In this document: piece after piece, positions 7,550-15,476 of the stretch
Position numbering within the stretch: the first letter of the stretch is position 1
How the letters are laid out: the number at the start of each line of letters is the position of its first letter
Source: CSP1-5 sp964558395
Lineage (GTDB): Bacteria; Methylomirabilota; Methylomirabilia; Methylomirabilales; CSP1-5
DNA length: 64,000 bases
Direction: 5' to 3'
Assembly (NCBI GenBank): GCA_964558395.1
Contig: CAZLDS010000008.1
Location: 1 to 64,000, forward strand
Notes under the pieces: generated by a model
The model's database searches: none
The model's input: the letters and a program-made list of their open reading frames with translations, nothing else
What the model was told of the DNA's origin: nothing
Translations under genes and position numbers: made by a program

Positions 7550-9451
7550 ATGAGCGATCGGGCTTTTTATATCACCACCCCGATCTACTATGTCAACGAC
7601 GTCCCCCACCTCGGTCACGCCTACACCACGATCCTGGCCGACACCGTCGCCCGCTTCAAGCGATTCACCGGCCATCGGGTCTTCTTCCTGACGGGGACCG
7701 ACGAGCACGGGGATAAGATTGCGCAAGCGGCAGCCAAGGCTGGCGAGGACCCACGCGCGTATGCTGACCGCATCAGTGCCGTCTTCCGCGAGACCTGGAA
7801 CGCCCTGAAGATCACTTACACGCACTTTATCAGAACCACCGACCCTTCCCATCAGCGGTTGGTCCAGAATCTCCTGCAACAGATCTACGACAACGGAGAT
7901 ATCTACGTCGGCGATTACGGAGGCAAGTACTGCTTCGGCTGTGAACGTTTCTACACCGAACGAGAGCTTCAAGATGGCAAATGCCCCGATCATCAGGTCG
8001 AGCCAACCTTCATCAGGGAGCGAAACTACTTCTTTCGAATGAGCAAGTACCAGGGGCGGCTGGTCAAGCACCTTGAGGAACATCCGGACTTCATCCGTCC
8101 GGAGCGGTACCGAAACGAGGTGCTGGCCTTTCTCCGCGAGCCGCTCGAGGACCTCTGTATCTCGCGACCAGTCAGCCGCTTGAGCTGGGGCATCCCGCTC
8201 CCCTTCGATTCGAACTACGTCACCTACGTGTGGTTCGACGCTCTGATCAATTATCTGAGTGGTGTGGACTATCCTGACAGCGACGTGTCTCGAACGTTCT
8301 GGTCTGAGGCCAATCATCTCATCGCGAAAGATATCGTCAAGCCCCACGGCATTTACTGGCCGACGATGCTGTGGGCGGCCGATATTCCCCTCTACCGACA
8401 TCTGCATGTGCACGGATACTGGAACGTGGAATGGGGGAAAATGTCTAAGAGTCTGGGAAACGTCATTCGCCCTCTCGACCTCGCTCACAAATACGGCCAC
8501 GATACGCTGCGCTACTTCCTCCTCAGGGAAATGGTGTTCGGACTGGACGCCAGTTTTAGCGAAGAGGCGCTGATCAATCGGCTGAATTCCGACCTGGCCA
8601 ACGATCTGGGCAACTTGGTCAGCCGCGTTTTGGCGATGATCGAAAAGTATCTGAACGGGAGGATCCCGGACCTGCCAGGCCCAGAAGGTTCCCACGATCA
8701 AGAGCTACGCCATCAAGCCGACGTCAGCCGCGCAACCATCACGAGAGCCGTGGATGAATTGGCCTTCAACCGTGCGTTGGAATCCCTTTGGGAACTCGTG
8801 AATGCCACCAACAAGTATATCGACAGCACGAAACCTTGGGAAATCACCAAGAAGAACCGTCAGGCTCTCGAGCGGGTCCTCTCCCACGCCTGGGAAGCCG
8901 TGCGCATTGTGGGCCTTTTGCTTTCTCCCTTCTTGCCGGATACCGGGCAAGCCATCGCGGATCAATTGGGCATTGACGGGGACGTCGAAGGAGCCCGCAT
9001 CGAGCAGGCTGCATGGGGAAGCCGCCCAACCGCCGGCATGATCCGAAAGGGGCCGCCGCTTTTCCCGCGCATGGAAGGGGGCTTTGCGGCGGTCCGCGCC
9101 CAAGAGGATCCTGAGCCAGCCATTCCAGAGATCAGCCTTGCGGAGTTTCAACGGCTCGACCTCAGGGTGGCTGAAATCGTGCGCGTCGAAGCCGTCGCCG
9201 GGTCGAAAAAGCTCCTCAAGCTCACGCTCCGCGTGGGTGACCAAGAACGGGCCATGGTCGCGGGGCTGCAAGGGCAGTATCCGACCGAAGCGCTACTCGG
9301 TAAGAAAGTGGCGGTCATTATGAATCTCAAGGCGGCGAAAATCCGGGGAATCGAATCACAGGGGATGGTCCTGGCCGCCGAAGATGTCGAGGGGCGTATC
9401 GTCCTCCTGACGCCAGATAGGGAAATTCCTCCTGGTTCCAAGATCCGTTGA
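7550..9451 (+). CDS. metG: Methionyl-tRNA synthetase
   Basis: Charges tRNA(Met). The 633-aa protein has the class I signature PHLGHAYT (HIGH-like, residues about 18-25), a zinc knuckle CFGCERFYTEREL...KCPDHQ, the WGIPLPFD/YVWFDAL active-site region, KMSKSLGN at about residue 300, an anticodon-binding helical domain, and a C-terminal EMAP-II-like tRNA-binding domain (about residues 530-633: FQRLDLRVAEIV...KVAVIMNLKAAKIRGIESQGM). The short zinc knuckle and the fused binding domain are typical of the MetRS type shared by many Gram-positive and deep-branching bacteria. It is the last gene of the tmk-holB-ricT-metG run. Confidence 0.96.
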   Translation: MSDRAFYITTPIYYVNDVPHLGHAYTTILADTVARFKRFTGHRVFFLTGTDEHGDKIAQAAAKAGEDPRAYADRISAVFRETWNALKITYTHFIRTTDPSHQRLVQNLLQQIYDNGDIYVGDYGGKYCFGCERFYTERELQDGKCPDHQVEPTFIRERNYFFRMSKYQGRLVKHLEEHPDFIRPERYRNEVLAFLREPLEDLCISRPVSRLSWGIPLPFDSNYVTYVWFDALINYLSGVDYPDSDVSRTFWSEANHLIAKDIVKPHGIYWPTMLWAADIPLYRHLHVHGYWNVEWGKMSKSLGNVIRPLDLAHKYGHDTLRYFLLREMVFGLDASFSEEALINRLNSDLANDLGNLVSRVLAMIEKYLNGRIPDLPGPEGSHDQELRHQADVSRATITRAVDELAFNRALESLWELVNATNKYIDSTKPWEITKKNRQALERVLSHAWEAVRIVGLLLSPFLPDTGQAIADQLGIDGDVEGARIEQAAWGSRPTAGMIRKGPPLFPRMEGGFAAVRAQEDPEPAIPEISLAEFQRLDLRVAEIVRVEAVAGSKKLLKLTLRVGDQERAMVAGLQGQYPTEALLGKKVAVIMNLKAAKIRGIESQGMVLAAEDVEGRIVLLTPDREIPPGSKIR

Positions 9452-9597
9452 AACCACTGACCGGGAATGCGTCAGTCTCCTTCTACCCGGATATCCTGTC
9501 GGGGGAAACGCCCACGGACTGTGCACCCGCCGGCCGAATGTCTAAAAACAATGCAGCGTCTGGGAGGGTCGCAGGACGCCTGGAGCTCAGCGCTTCG

Positions 9598-9741
9598 TTA
9601 GGTAATAGCGGCGTGTTCGGGATGGGGGAGTGTCTGATGACAGGCGGGGCAGACCTCGTGGAGGTCCGCATGCCCGCTGAACGCGGAATCAATCCACTGC
9701 ACCGGCTGAACCCAGATCTTACATGCCTGGCAGTACAGCAT
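9598..9741 (-). CDS. 47-aa zinc-ribbon protein
   Basis: A very short gene read on the - strand from the ATG at 9741 to TAA at 9598. GGGAGGTG lies 6-7 bases upstream of the ATG, a strong ribosome site. The product begins MLYCQACKIWVQP and has a second pair VCPACHQTLPH, giving a C-x2-C...C-x2-C zinc ribbon plus several His. Linker residues (WIDSAFSGHADLHEV) look protein-like. It stands alone between metG and the fetA-like gene. Function unknown. I judge it real because of the ribosome site and the two cysteine pairs, but it has not been tested by homology. Confidence 0.6.
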   Translation of the reverse strand: MLYCQACKIWVQPVQWIDSAFSGHADLHEVCPACHQTLPHPEHAAIT

Positions 9742-10007
9742 TTGTGCACACCTCCCGCGGACTCATTTTTACAGCAATGAACGTGCCAAAGTGCAGCTTT
9801 CTAGGGGACACGACGGTCTACTTGCTGGACAAGTCTGGCGCGTGATAACGTAACCAGCCCAGTAACCGTATGGGGCCCTAGAGAAGTAATTGTAGAGAAG
9901 CACGCAAGGAAGGGACCCACTGGGGGATGGATGCAGCGAGGACGGCTGGGTTGTCAAGGCGACAGGACCCGTTGGCCTCAAGGAGATTCACGGCTGGGGT
10001 TCGTGCC

Positions 10008-10733
10008 ATGGAAATGACGACTGGAGTAGAGCCTGCGCCGATCCTCGTATGTCGTGAGGTCTCAGGCGGGTACGCGGTGGATTCACAGCCCCACCGCGAG
10101 GTCCTCAAGTCTATCTCATTTCAGGTGCGGGCCGGAGAGTGCCTCAGCATCACCGGCCCGTCTGGCTCCGGCAAATCGGCCCTTCTTCGTCTCCTCAACC
10201 GCTTTGATGACCCCCAACAGGGTGAGATTTGTTTCCATGGAAAGTCTTTGTACAGCTTCGACCCCCTGGAAATCCGGAGGCGCATCGCGCTCGTCCTGCA
10301 GCAACCCGTGATGTTCTACGGCACGGTTCGGGAAAATCTGCTTCGGCGTCCAGGCAGACAACACCCTCCAGAGGCCGCCCTGGTCCAGGCGCTGGAAGAG
10401 GTAGGGTTGGATCGGCTCTTTCTCGACCGCAATGCCACGGAGCTTTCTGGTGGAGAGAAGCAGCGAATCTCCATTGCGCGATCGCTTCTCGGGGGGCCCG
10501 AGATCCTCCTCTTGGACGAACCGACATCGGCCCTCGATGCACGCAGTCTCCACCTCGTGGCCCACCTGATCATCCAGCTCAACCGAGTCAGGGGTCTGAC
10601 GCTGATTGTCGTCACCCACCAAGCCGAGCTGATTCACCGCCTGGGAGGGCGGGTGTTGCTCCTCGAAAGGGGTCGCATCGTCCGGGAAGTACGGGCAGAA
10701 GAGGCGTCCAGCCTGCTGGAGGAGCGCGGATGA
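10008..10733 (+). CDS. fetA: ABC transporter ATPase, FetA/YbbL-like
   Basis: ATPase partner of the following FetB-like permease; in E. coli FetAB is implicated in iron export and oxidative-stress resistance. The 241-aa product shows Walker A GPSGSGKS, Q-loop LVLQQPVMF, signature LSGGEKQR, Walker B ILLLDEPTSALD and H-loop VVTHQ. The frame is open further upstream, but the first ATG after the AAGGAG at 9980 is at 10008 and homologous sequence starts soon after. The start is therefore somewhat uncertain. The stop overlaps the fetB start (ATGA), indicating coupling. Confidence 0.85.
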   Translation: MEMTTGVEPAPILVCREVSGGYAVDSQPHREVLKSISFQVRAGECLSITGPSGSGKSALLRLLNRFDDPQQGEICFHGKSLYSFDPLEIRRRIALVLQQPVMFYGTVRENLLRRPGRQHPPEAALVQALEEVGLDRLFLDRNATELSGGEKQRISIARSLLGGPEILLLDEPTSALDARSLHLVAHLIIQLNRVRGLTLIVVTHQAELIHRLGGRVLLLERGRIVREVRAEEASSLLEERG

Positions 10734-11518
10734 AGCCGATCATTGATGTGGGAACCCTCCATCTCCTGCTTGCGCTCGCCATGATCGCCGCCGTACTCGC
10801 CATCTCCTACCGCGAACGTCTTGGCCTGGAACGGGATCTCATCATCGCGACTGCTCGAACGTTCCTCCAGCTCTTCGTGGTCGGCTACTTCCTCGTGTAT
10901 CTCTTCGCCTGGGACCGATGGGAGTTCGTCCTTCTCACCTTCATGCTGATGCTTGCTGCCGCGTCCTGGATTGCGGTGGGCAGGCTCACCCGGCCGCTGC
11001 CCGGGGCGCGCTGGATCGCGGTCGTGTCCCTGGCCGTGGGAAGCGCCATCACGCTCGTCTTCGTGACCCACGTCGTGATTGGGGTCGAGCCGTGGTATGA
11101 CCCTCGCTACGTCATCCCCATCGGCGGGATGATTCTGGGGAATGCTATGACGGGCGCGGCGCTGGCAGGGGAGCGATTCCAGGGTGAGCTGCGCAGCCGC
11201 GTCGAGGAAGTAGAGACTTTGCTCGCCTTGGGATTCGCAGGGTTGGAGGCGGTACAGGATCTTTACCGGTCTGCCATTCGCGCGGCCATGATTCCCACCA
11301 TTAACGCCATGCTGGCGGTCGGGATTGTGCAGCTGCCCGGGATGATGACCGGGCAGATTCTGTCGGGCACGTCCCCCTTGATCGCGGTGAAGTACCAGGT
11401 GGTGGTCATGCTCATGATCACCTGCGCCGTAGCCCTGAGTTCCTTCCTCTTTCTCCAACTCGCCGTGAGGCGCTACCTCACCGCCGCCCACCAGCTCCGA
11501 CGACACCTCATCGTCTGA
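10730..11518 (+). CDS. fetB: ABC transporter permease, FetB/YbbM-like
   Basis: UPF0014 family inner-membrane permease of 262 aa. About seven hydrophobic segments are visible, starting with LHLLLALAMIAAVLAISY. The family core is present: ARTFLQLFVVGYFLVYLF, the Pro/Gly-rich YVIPIGGMILGNAMTGAALA, SRVEEVETLLALGF, and IRAAMIPTINAMLAVGIVQLPGMMTGQILSG. The ATG overlaps the fetA stop, and the long frame upstream of this ATG is only read-through of fetA in another frame. Together with FetA it should form an exporter; the iron substrate is inferred from the E. coli pair. Confidence 0.9.
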   Translation: MKPIIDVGTLHLLLALAMIAAVLAISYRERLGLERDLIIATARTFLQLFVVGYFLVYLFAWDRWEFVLLTFMLMLAAASWIAVGRLTRPLPGARWIAVVSLAVGSAITLVFVTHVVIGVEPWYDPRYVIPIGGMILGNAMTGAALAGERFQGELRSRVEEVETLLALGFAGLEAVQDLYRSAIRAAMIPTINAMLAVGIVQLPGMMTGQILSGTSPLIAVKYQVVVMLMITCAVALSSFLFLQLAVRRYLTAAHQLRRHLIV

Positions 11519-11547
11519 GCGTCCGACGCAGAATGACTGATCACGTG

Positions 11548-11576
11548 TTGATCTTCACGATCCCTTTCGGTACCAT
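11548..11576 (+). promoter_or_regulatory. Sigma70-type promoter of the HAD gene
   Basis: TTGATC (11548-11553), 17-base spacer, TACCAT (11571-11576). The expected transcription start near 11583 supports translation from the GTG at 11601 rather than from the earlier in-frame GTG at 11580. Confidence 0.5.
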
Positions 11577-11600
11577 AGAGTGTTACCTCCGGAGACCGTA

Positions 11601-12344
11601 GTGAGTTATCGCGCCGTCATCTTTGATCTCTTCGATACGCTCGCGGACTTCGTGCGAGATCGCCTCCCCCTCATCCACATCGACGGGGAAGTCATCCGCT
11701 CCACCACCGCCGTCGTCTATCCTCTGTTTGCGGAACGGTACACGCAAATTTCACTCGAGACGTTTTACCGGGCGTTCCGAGAAAGCTTCGATGAGGCAGC
11801 GCGCCTTCGGGAAGAAGAGCAGCGTGAAGTGTCAGCCCACGAACGGTTCCAGCTGTTCTTCCACAAGCTCCAACTCGCGGTGACCCCAGAGACCGACCCC
11901 TTTCTATCCAGTCTGCTCGACGCCCATATGGGGTGTCTCGCCGACGCCGTTCACGCCCCGCCGGAGCGCGTCGAGCTGCTTGAGTGGTTGCGGCCTAGGT
12001 ATCAGCTTGGCCTCATTTCCAATTTCGATCACGGCCCCACGGCTCGCCAAATCCTAGACCGCACCGGGATGACCTCCCTCTTCGATCTGATCCTGATCTC
12101 CGACGAGCTAGGGCAACGCAAGCCCCATGCGGCGATCTTCGAGATGGCGTGTCGGGCCCTGCGGATTCGCCCGCAAGAGGCCATCTTCATCGGGGATAGC
12201 CCCGGCATTGACGTCGCCGGGGCCAAGGCGGTGGGCATGGCAGTCATCTGGTTGAATCGGAGGGGAGAACACCTCGATGAATCTATCCCGCCACCGGATC
12301 ACACGGTGTCCCACTTAGAAGAGATCAAGGAAATCTTGGCCTGA
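11601..12344 (+). CDS. HAD-superfamily hydrolase
   Basis: A 247-aa HAD subfamily IA phosphatase-like enzyme. Motif I VIFDLFDTL carries the nucleophile and acid Asp, motif II is LGLISNFDHG, motif III surrounds the Lys in LGQRKPHAAIFEMA, and motif IV is FIGDSPGIDVAGAKAVGM. A helical cap occupies about residues 20-105. Such enzymes dephosphorylate small metabolites; the substrate cannot be read from sequence. GTG at 11601 is chosen because TCCGGAGA precedes it by about 6 bases and a promoter lies just upstream. It is convergent with gltA and separated from it by a terminator. Confidence 0.85.
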   Translation: MSYRAVIFDLFDTLADFVRDRLPLIHIDGEVIRSTTAVVYPLFAERYTQISLETFYRAFRESFDEAARLREEEQREVSAHERFQLFFHKLQLAVTPETDPFLSSLLDAHMGCLADAVHAPPERVELLEWLRPRYQLGLISNFDHGPTARQILDRTGMTSLFDLILISDELGQRKPHAAIFEMACRALRIRPQEAIFIGDSPGIDVAGAKAVGMAVIWLNRRGEHLDESIPPPDHTVSHLEEIKEILA

Positions 12345-12383
12345 GGGGCACTGGGTCCCGCTGTACCCCCTCTGACCATCGAC

Positions 12384-12420
12384 CAAAAAAAGACCACGCC
12401 GCCACAAACTCGGGGCGTGG
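12384..12420 (-). terminator. Rho-independent terminator of gltA
   Basis: Read on the - strand: CCACGCC (12420-12414), a 13-base loop, GGCGTGG (12400-12394), then TCTTTTTTT. It lies 17 bases past the gltA stop. The stem may also stop transcription from the convergent HAD gene. Confidence 0.75.
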
Positions 12421-12436
12421 CCTATCCTTTCGAGGC

Positions 12437-13726
12437 CTAGTTACGCTTCTCTAACGGCACATAGTCGCGTTTCGCGGAACCAATATAGAGCTGCCGGGGG
12501 CGGGCAATCTTTTGTTCGGGATCGGTCAGCATCTCTTGCCACTGGGCGAGCCAGCCGGGCGTCCGGCCGATGGCGAAGAGGACCGGGTAGATGTCCACCG
12601 GGAAGCCCATCGCCTGGTAGATAATCCCCGAATAGAAATCGACGTTCGGGTAGAGCCGGCGGCTGACGAAGAAGTCGTCCTCCAGCGCGATCCGCTCCAG
12701 CTCTAACGCGATGTCCAACAGGACGTTGCGCCCCGTCACCAAGAAGACCTGCTCCGCCGTCTCTCGGATGATCTTGGCCCGGGGATCGTAGTTCTTGTAC
12801 ACCCGGTGGCCGAAGCCCATGAGGAGCGCCTCGCGTGCCTTCACCTTCTTGAGAAACTCCCCCACCTTGGCCTTGGAGCCGATCTCCCGCAGCATGCGGA
12901 GGACCGCCTCATTGGCCCCCCCGTGCAGGGGGCCGTAGAGCGCTGCCGTGGCCGCGGCGACGGCCGAGTAGGGATCAACGTGGGAGCTGCCCACACTGCG
13001 CATGGCATTGGCACTACAGTTCTGTTCGTGGTCCACGTGCAGGATGAAGAGCACGTCCAACGCCTTCTCGAGGACCGGGTCCGGCTTATACTTGAGCTCC
13101 GTGGCCTTGAAGAGCATGTTGAGGAAGTTGCCACTGTAGCTGAGATCGTTGTCGGGGTAGGCATACGGCATCCCGAGGCTGTGCCGGTAGGCGAAGGCCG
13201 CCAGGGTCGGCATCTTAGCGATGAGCCGGTAGATCTGCCGCTCGCGATTGGCCGGGTCCATAATGTTCTTGGCATCCGGGTAGAAGGTCGAGAGCGCCCC
13301 CACAGTCCCGGCCAGGATCCCCATCGGGTGGGCGTCGTAGTGGAAGCCCTCCATGAACTTCTTGATGTTTTCGTGGATCATGGTGTGGTGGGTGATGTGG
13401 TAGACCCACTCGTCCAGCTGCGGGCGGGTGGGGAGCTCCCCGTGGAGGATCAGATAGGCGGTCTCGAGGAACGTGCTTTTCCCCGCCAACTGCTCGATGG
13501 GGTAGCCCCGGTATCGGAGGATCCCCTTGTCCCCGTCGATGAAGGTGACCGCGCTCTTACAGGAGGCGGTGTTCATGAAGGCGGGATCGTAGCTCAGCAG
13601 CCCGAAGTCGTCGTCGGCCGCCCGGATCTGCCGCAGGTCCATCGCCCGAATGGCCCCGTGTTCCACCGGGACCTCGTAGGTCTTGCCGGTGCGGTTGTCC
13701 GTAATGGTCAAGGTGTCCTTCGCCAT
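12437..13726 (-). CDS. gltA: Citrate synthase (type II)
   Basis: Condenses acetyl-CoA with oxaloacetate to enter the TCA cycle. The 429-aa length is that of hexameric, NADH-sensitive type II citrate synthases. Visible motifs: FIDGDKGILRYRGYPIEQL, HVDHEQNCSANAMRSVGSS (active-site His), PLHGGANEAVLRML (second His), MGFGHRVYKNYDPRA (third catalytic region) and the C-terminal RPRQLYIG. The ATG at 13726 has AAGGAG 7 bases upstream, so I prefer it over an in-frame start 30 bases earlier. It is transcribed away from the selenoprotein-like glutaredoxin on the same strand, and ends at a clear terminator. Confidence 0.96.
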   Translation of the reverse strand: MAKDTLTITDNRTGKTYEVPVEHGAIRAMDLRQIRAADDDFGLLSYDPAFMNTASCKSAVTFIDGDKGILRYRGYPIEQLAGKSTFLETAYLILHGELPTRPQLDEWVYHITHHTMIHENIKKFMEGFHYDAHPMGILAGTVGALSTFYPDAKNIMDPANRERQIYRLIAKMPTLAAFAYRHSLGMPYAYPDNDLSYSGNFLNMLFKATELKYKPDPVLEKALDVLFILHVDHEQNCSANAMRSVGSSHVDPYSAVAAATAALYGPLHGGANEAVLRMLREIGSKAKVGEFLKKVKAREALLMGFGHRVYKNYDPRAKIIRETAEQVFLVTGRNVLLDIALELERIALEDDFFVSRRLYPNVDFYSGIIYQAMGFPVDIYPVLFAIGRTPGWLAQWQEMLTDPEQKIARPRQLYIGSAKRDYVPLEKRN

Positions 13727-13961
13727 TTCCGCACTCCTTTCAGCCAGTCCGCGCATTCAATCCGGTCCGTCCCATGAGCCCTCCGGGCCCCCTATCACTG
13801 GTCATAAGTATGGCACAACGCGGCCGGAACGCCAACCGGAGAAAGCACCCCCATACCACTCTCTCCCCCCGCTTCTCCACCTTCGTGGACCCCGGGCTCC
13901 CCGCACGCGCAACACCGTCGGCAGGGCATTCATTCCAGCGGTTCCGCAGGCTTACAGCCTC

Positions 13962-14201
13962 TCAGGCAAGCTCCAACAGGCGCACCAGACGTCCCCGGTC
14001 AAAGCCTACCACGATGTCCCCGTTGACGATGATCACCGGAATACTCAATCGACCGGTCCGGTGGGTCAACTCCTTTCGAGCCGTATCGTCCTCGGCGATA
14101 TTCTTGGCCGTAAAACTCACACCCTGTTGCGACAGAAACTCCATCGCCGAATGGCAAGAGCCTCACCCAGTGGCGTAATAGACCGTGACTTCCTTTGTCA
14201 T
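13962..14201 (-). CDS. Predicted selenocysteine-containing glutaredoxin (UGSC active site)
   Basis: Read on the - strand from the ATG at 14201, codon 13 is TGA (14165-14163) and the frame continues to TAA at 13962. With UGA as selenocysteine the 79-aa product begins MTKEVTVYYATG-U-GSC, then HSAMEFLSQQGVSF, TGRLSIPVIIV (cis-Pro motif) and IVVGFDRGRL, the YruB/NrdH-like glutaredoxin pattern. Sec replaces the first Cys of the CxxC redox site, the nucleophilic position. AGGAGG lies 6 bases before this ATG, whereas the next in-frame Met, at 14144, would give a fragment lacking strand 1 and the active site. selA at 2612 shows the genome inserts Sec. Such proteins reduce disulfides or serve as electron donors in the cytoplasm. 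A Cys-to-stop mutation or sequencing error is the alternative. Confidence 0.82.
14124..14162 (-). promoter_or_regulatory. Candidate bacterial SECIS element
   Basis: Immediately downstream of the UGA on the - strand. One hairpin, UUCUGU-CGCA-ACAGGG (6 pairs, two of them G-U, 14137-14122), places its apical loop 31 bases after UGA with G at loop position 2, which suits the known bacterial SECIS layout. A second, nearer hairpin CCAU-UCGGCG-AUGG (14154-14141) begins 8 bases after UGA. Which one SelB would bind cannot be decided by eye, and the stems are short. Confidence 0.45.
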
Positions 14202-14236
14202 CCGAGTCCTCCTCTGCTCGCAGAGTGGGTCGGTCG

Positions 14237-14264
14237 AGTTTACCCGGTCAGGCAACAATTGCAA
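14237..14264 (-). promoter_or_regulatory. Candidate promoter of the selenoprotein glutaredoxin
   Basis: On the - strand: TTGCAA (14264-14259), 16-base spacer, TAAACT (14242-14237), about 36 bases before the ATG at 14201. The -35 hexamer equals that of the selA promoter, which may be chance. Confidence 0.4.
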
Positions 14265-14306
14265 GCCCCCACATAGCCGGTGCCGTACGCAGGGGACCAC
14301 CGATTA

Positions 14307-14336
14307 TTGGGAGGCTAACGCCTCGAGCAATAATAT
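14307..14336 (+). promoter_or_regulatory. Promoter with overlapping inverted repeat before the GroES-like gene
   Basis: TTGGGA (14307-14312), 18-base spacer, TAATAT (14331-14336). A perfect inverted repeat GAGGC-TAAC-GCCTC (14311-14324) lies between the two hexamers, where a repressor would block polymerase. It is not the CIRCE sequence. Confidence 0.45.
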
Positions 14337-14378
14337 GCTATGATCCTAGGCGTCCGCACCTGGACGGGAGGGGTCAAT

Positions 14379-14672
14379 ATGCCGCTCAAGGTCTACGGGG
14401 TCAATTTCATGGTTCAGGTCCTCTCCGAGCCACCGGCAGGCTTGACGATCCACTGTCCGCGAGGCTCCCCGATGCGATACGGCCGCGTGGTCGCCACGGG
14501 GGATGGGTTTGATGCCGGGGCCAATGCGTTCCGAGAGATGCCAGACGTGGGTGCCCTGGTAGCCTTCGAAGAAAGCCCCGAGGGGGTGGAGGGGCACTAT
14601 TTCTACCAGGGGGAAAACGAGTATCGAGTGCTCCACCTTGATACGGTGATCATCGCCTTCCCGCAGGAATGA
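14379..14672 (+). CDS. GroES-like (Cpn10-fold) small protein
   Basis: A 97-aa protein whose second half reads like a Cpn10 barrel: RYGRVVATGDGF, MPDVGALVAFEESPEG, a short loop, then YRVLHLDTVIIAF, parallel to the G-x-V-v-a-v-G-x-G / v-k-v-G-D-x-V / i-l-r-e-d-D-I-l-a pattern of GroES. The N-terminal part (PLKVYGVNFMVQVLSEPPAG) resembles the first GroES strand, but the mobile-loop hydrophobic triad is not obvious. GGGAGGGG precedes the ATG at 14379 by 5 bases. No groEL is adjacent. It may be a GroES paralogue or only share the fold; this call rests on pattern reading. Confidence 0.5.
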   Translation: MPLKVYGVNFMVQVLSEPPAGLTIHCPRGSPMRYGRVVATGDGFDAGANAFREMPDVGALVAFEESPEGVEGHYFYQGENEYRVLHLDTVIIAFPQE

Positions 14673-14768
14673 CGGTTTCCCGCCCGCCCGCCAGATTCCT
14701 CGTCGTGCTGAACGCCCTCTCCCCGCGACTCGGGATTGGGTGACGGAAAGCCTGGCCTCCGCGAAGAC

Positions 14769-15476
14769 ATGAAACCACGGTCAGTGAGCGAAGAGATGGC
14801 GACCCCTCCGATGATCCGTTTGATCCAAGTCAGCAAGATTTACTACAAGGGGCCACAGCCAATCCCGGCCCTTCAGGGGGTGACCCTGGAAATCTGCCGG
14901 GCGGAATTTGTAGCCGTGATGGGGCCAAGTGGCTGTGGAAAGAGCACGCTCCTCCATCTCATGGCTGCCATTGACCGATCCACTAGCGGCGAGGTGTGGT
15001 TTGAGGACCAGTCCTTGAGTGCGATGCATGAGAAGGAACTCACGCGCTTCCGCCGAGAAAAGGTGGGTATCGTCTACCAGCTCTATAATCTTCTTCCGCA
15101 TCTGACCCTCTGGGAAAATGTTGCGCTGCCTCTCCTGTTGGCCGGAAGCTCGCTAACCGATATCCAGCAACGGGCGGCAGACGTGGTCAAGGCCTTTGAT
15201 CTCACGGAGCGGGCCGATCACTGGCCACATCAACTCTCTGGGGGAGAAATGCAGCGGGCCGCCGTGGCCCGAGCAGTCATCAGCCGCCCCCCGCTGCTTC
15301 TGGCCGACGAACCCACCGGGAACCTCGATTCGAAGGCCGGAGAGGCGGTCCTCGGACTCTTACACACCCTCAATCGGGAGGAGGGATATACCGTCGTCCT
15401 GGCCACTCATAGTCAGGAGGCGGCCTCCTACGCCAACCGGATTGTCCGCCTCCGTGACGGACGGATCTTGCAATGA
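14769..15476 (+). CDS. ABC transporter ATPase, LolD/MacB/YbbA type
   Basis: A 235-aa ATPase that should power the FtsX-like permease encoded next. Motifs: YYKGPQPIPALQGVTL, Walker A GPSGCGKS, Q-loop VYQLYNLLPHLT, signature LSGGEMQR, Walker B LLLADEPTGNLD, H-loop LATHSQE. The QLYNLLPHLT and DEPTGNLDS forms are characteristic of the LolD/MacB/FtsE branch, which works on the membrane or periplasm rather than transporting solutes. Several starts are possible (TTG 14736, ATG 14769, ATG 14796, ATG 14811); none has a good ribosome site. Its stop overlaps the permease start by ATGA. Confidence 0.88.
   Translation: MKPRSVSEEMATPPMIRLIQVSKIYYKGPQPIPALQGVTLEICRAEFVAVMGPSGCGKSTLLHLMAAIDRSTSGEVWFEDQSLSAMHEKELTRFRREKVGIVYQLYNLLPHLTLWENVALPLLLAGSSLTDIQQRAADVVKAFDLTERADHWPHQLSGGEMQRAAVARAVISRPPLLLADEPTGNLDSKAGEAVLGLLHTLNREEGYTVVLATHSQEAASYANRIVRLRDGRILQ

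Noticed and set aside
12806..13777. 323-aa open frame on the + strand
   Set aside because: Antisense of gltA; low complexity and no ribosome site.
13962..14144. Glutaredoxin as a 60-aa protein starting at the internal ATG 14144
   Set aside because: It would lack the first strand and the redox active site, and no ribosome site precedes that ATG, whereas the upstream ATG has AGGAGG.
14301..14345. CIRCE heat-shock operator before the GroES-like gene
   Set aside because: The inverted repeat is GAGGC-N4-GCCTC, unlike the TTAGCACTC-N9-GAGTGCTAA of CIRCE.
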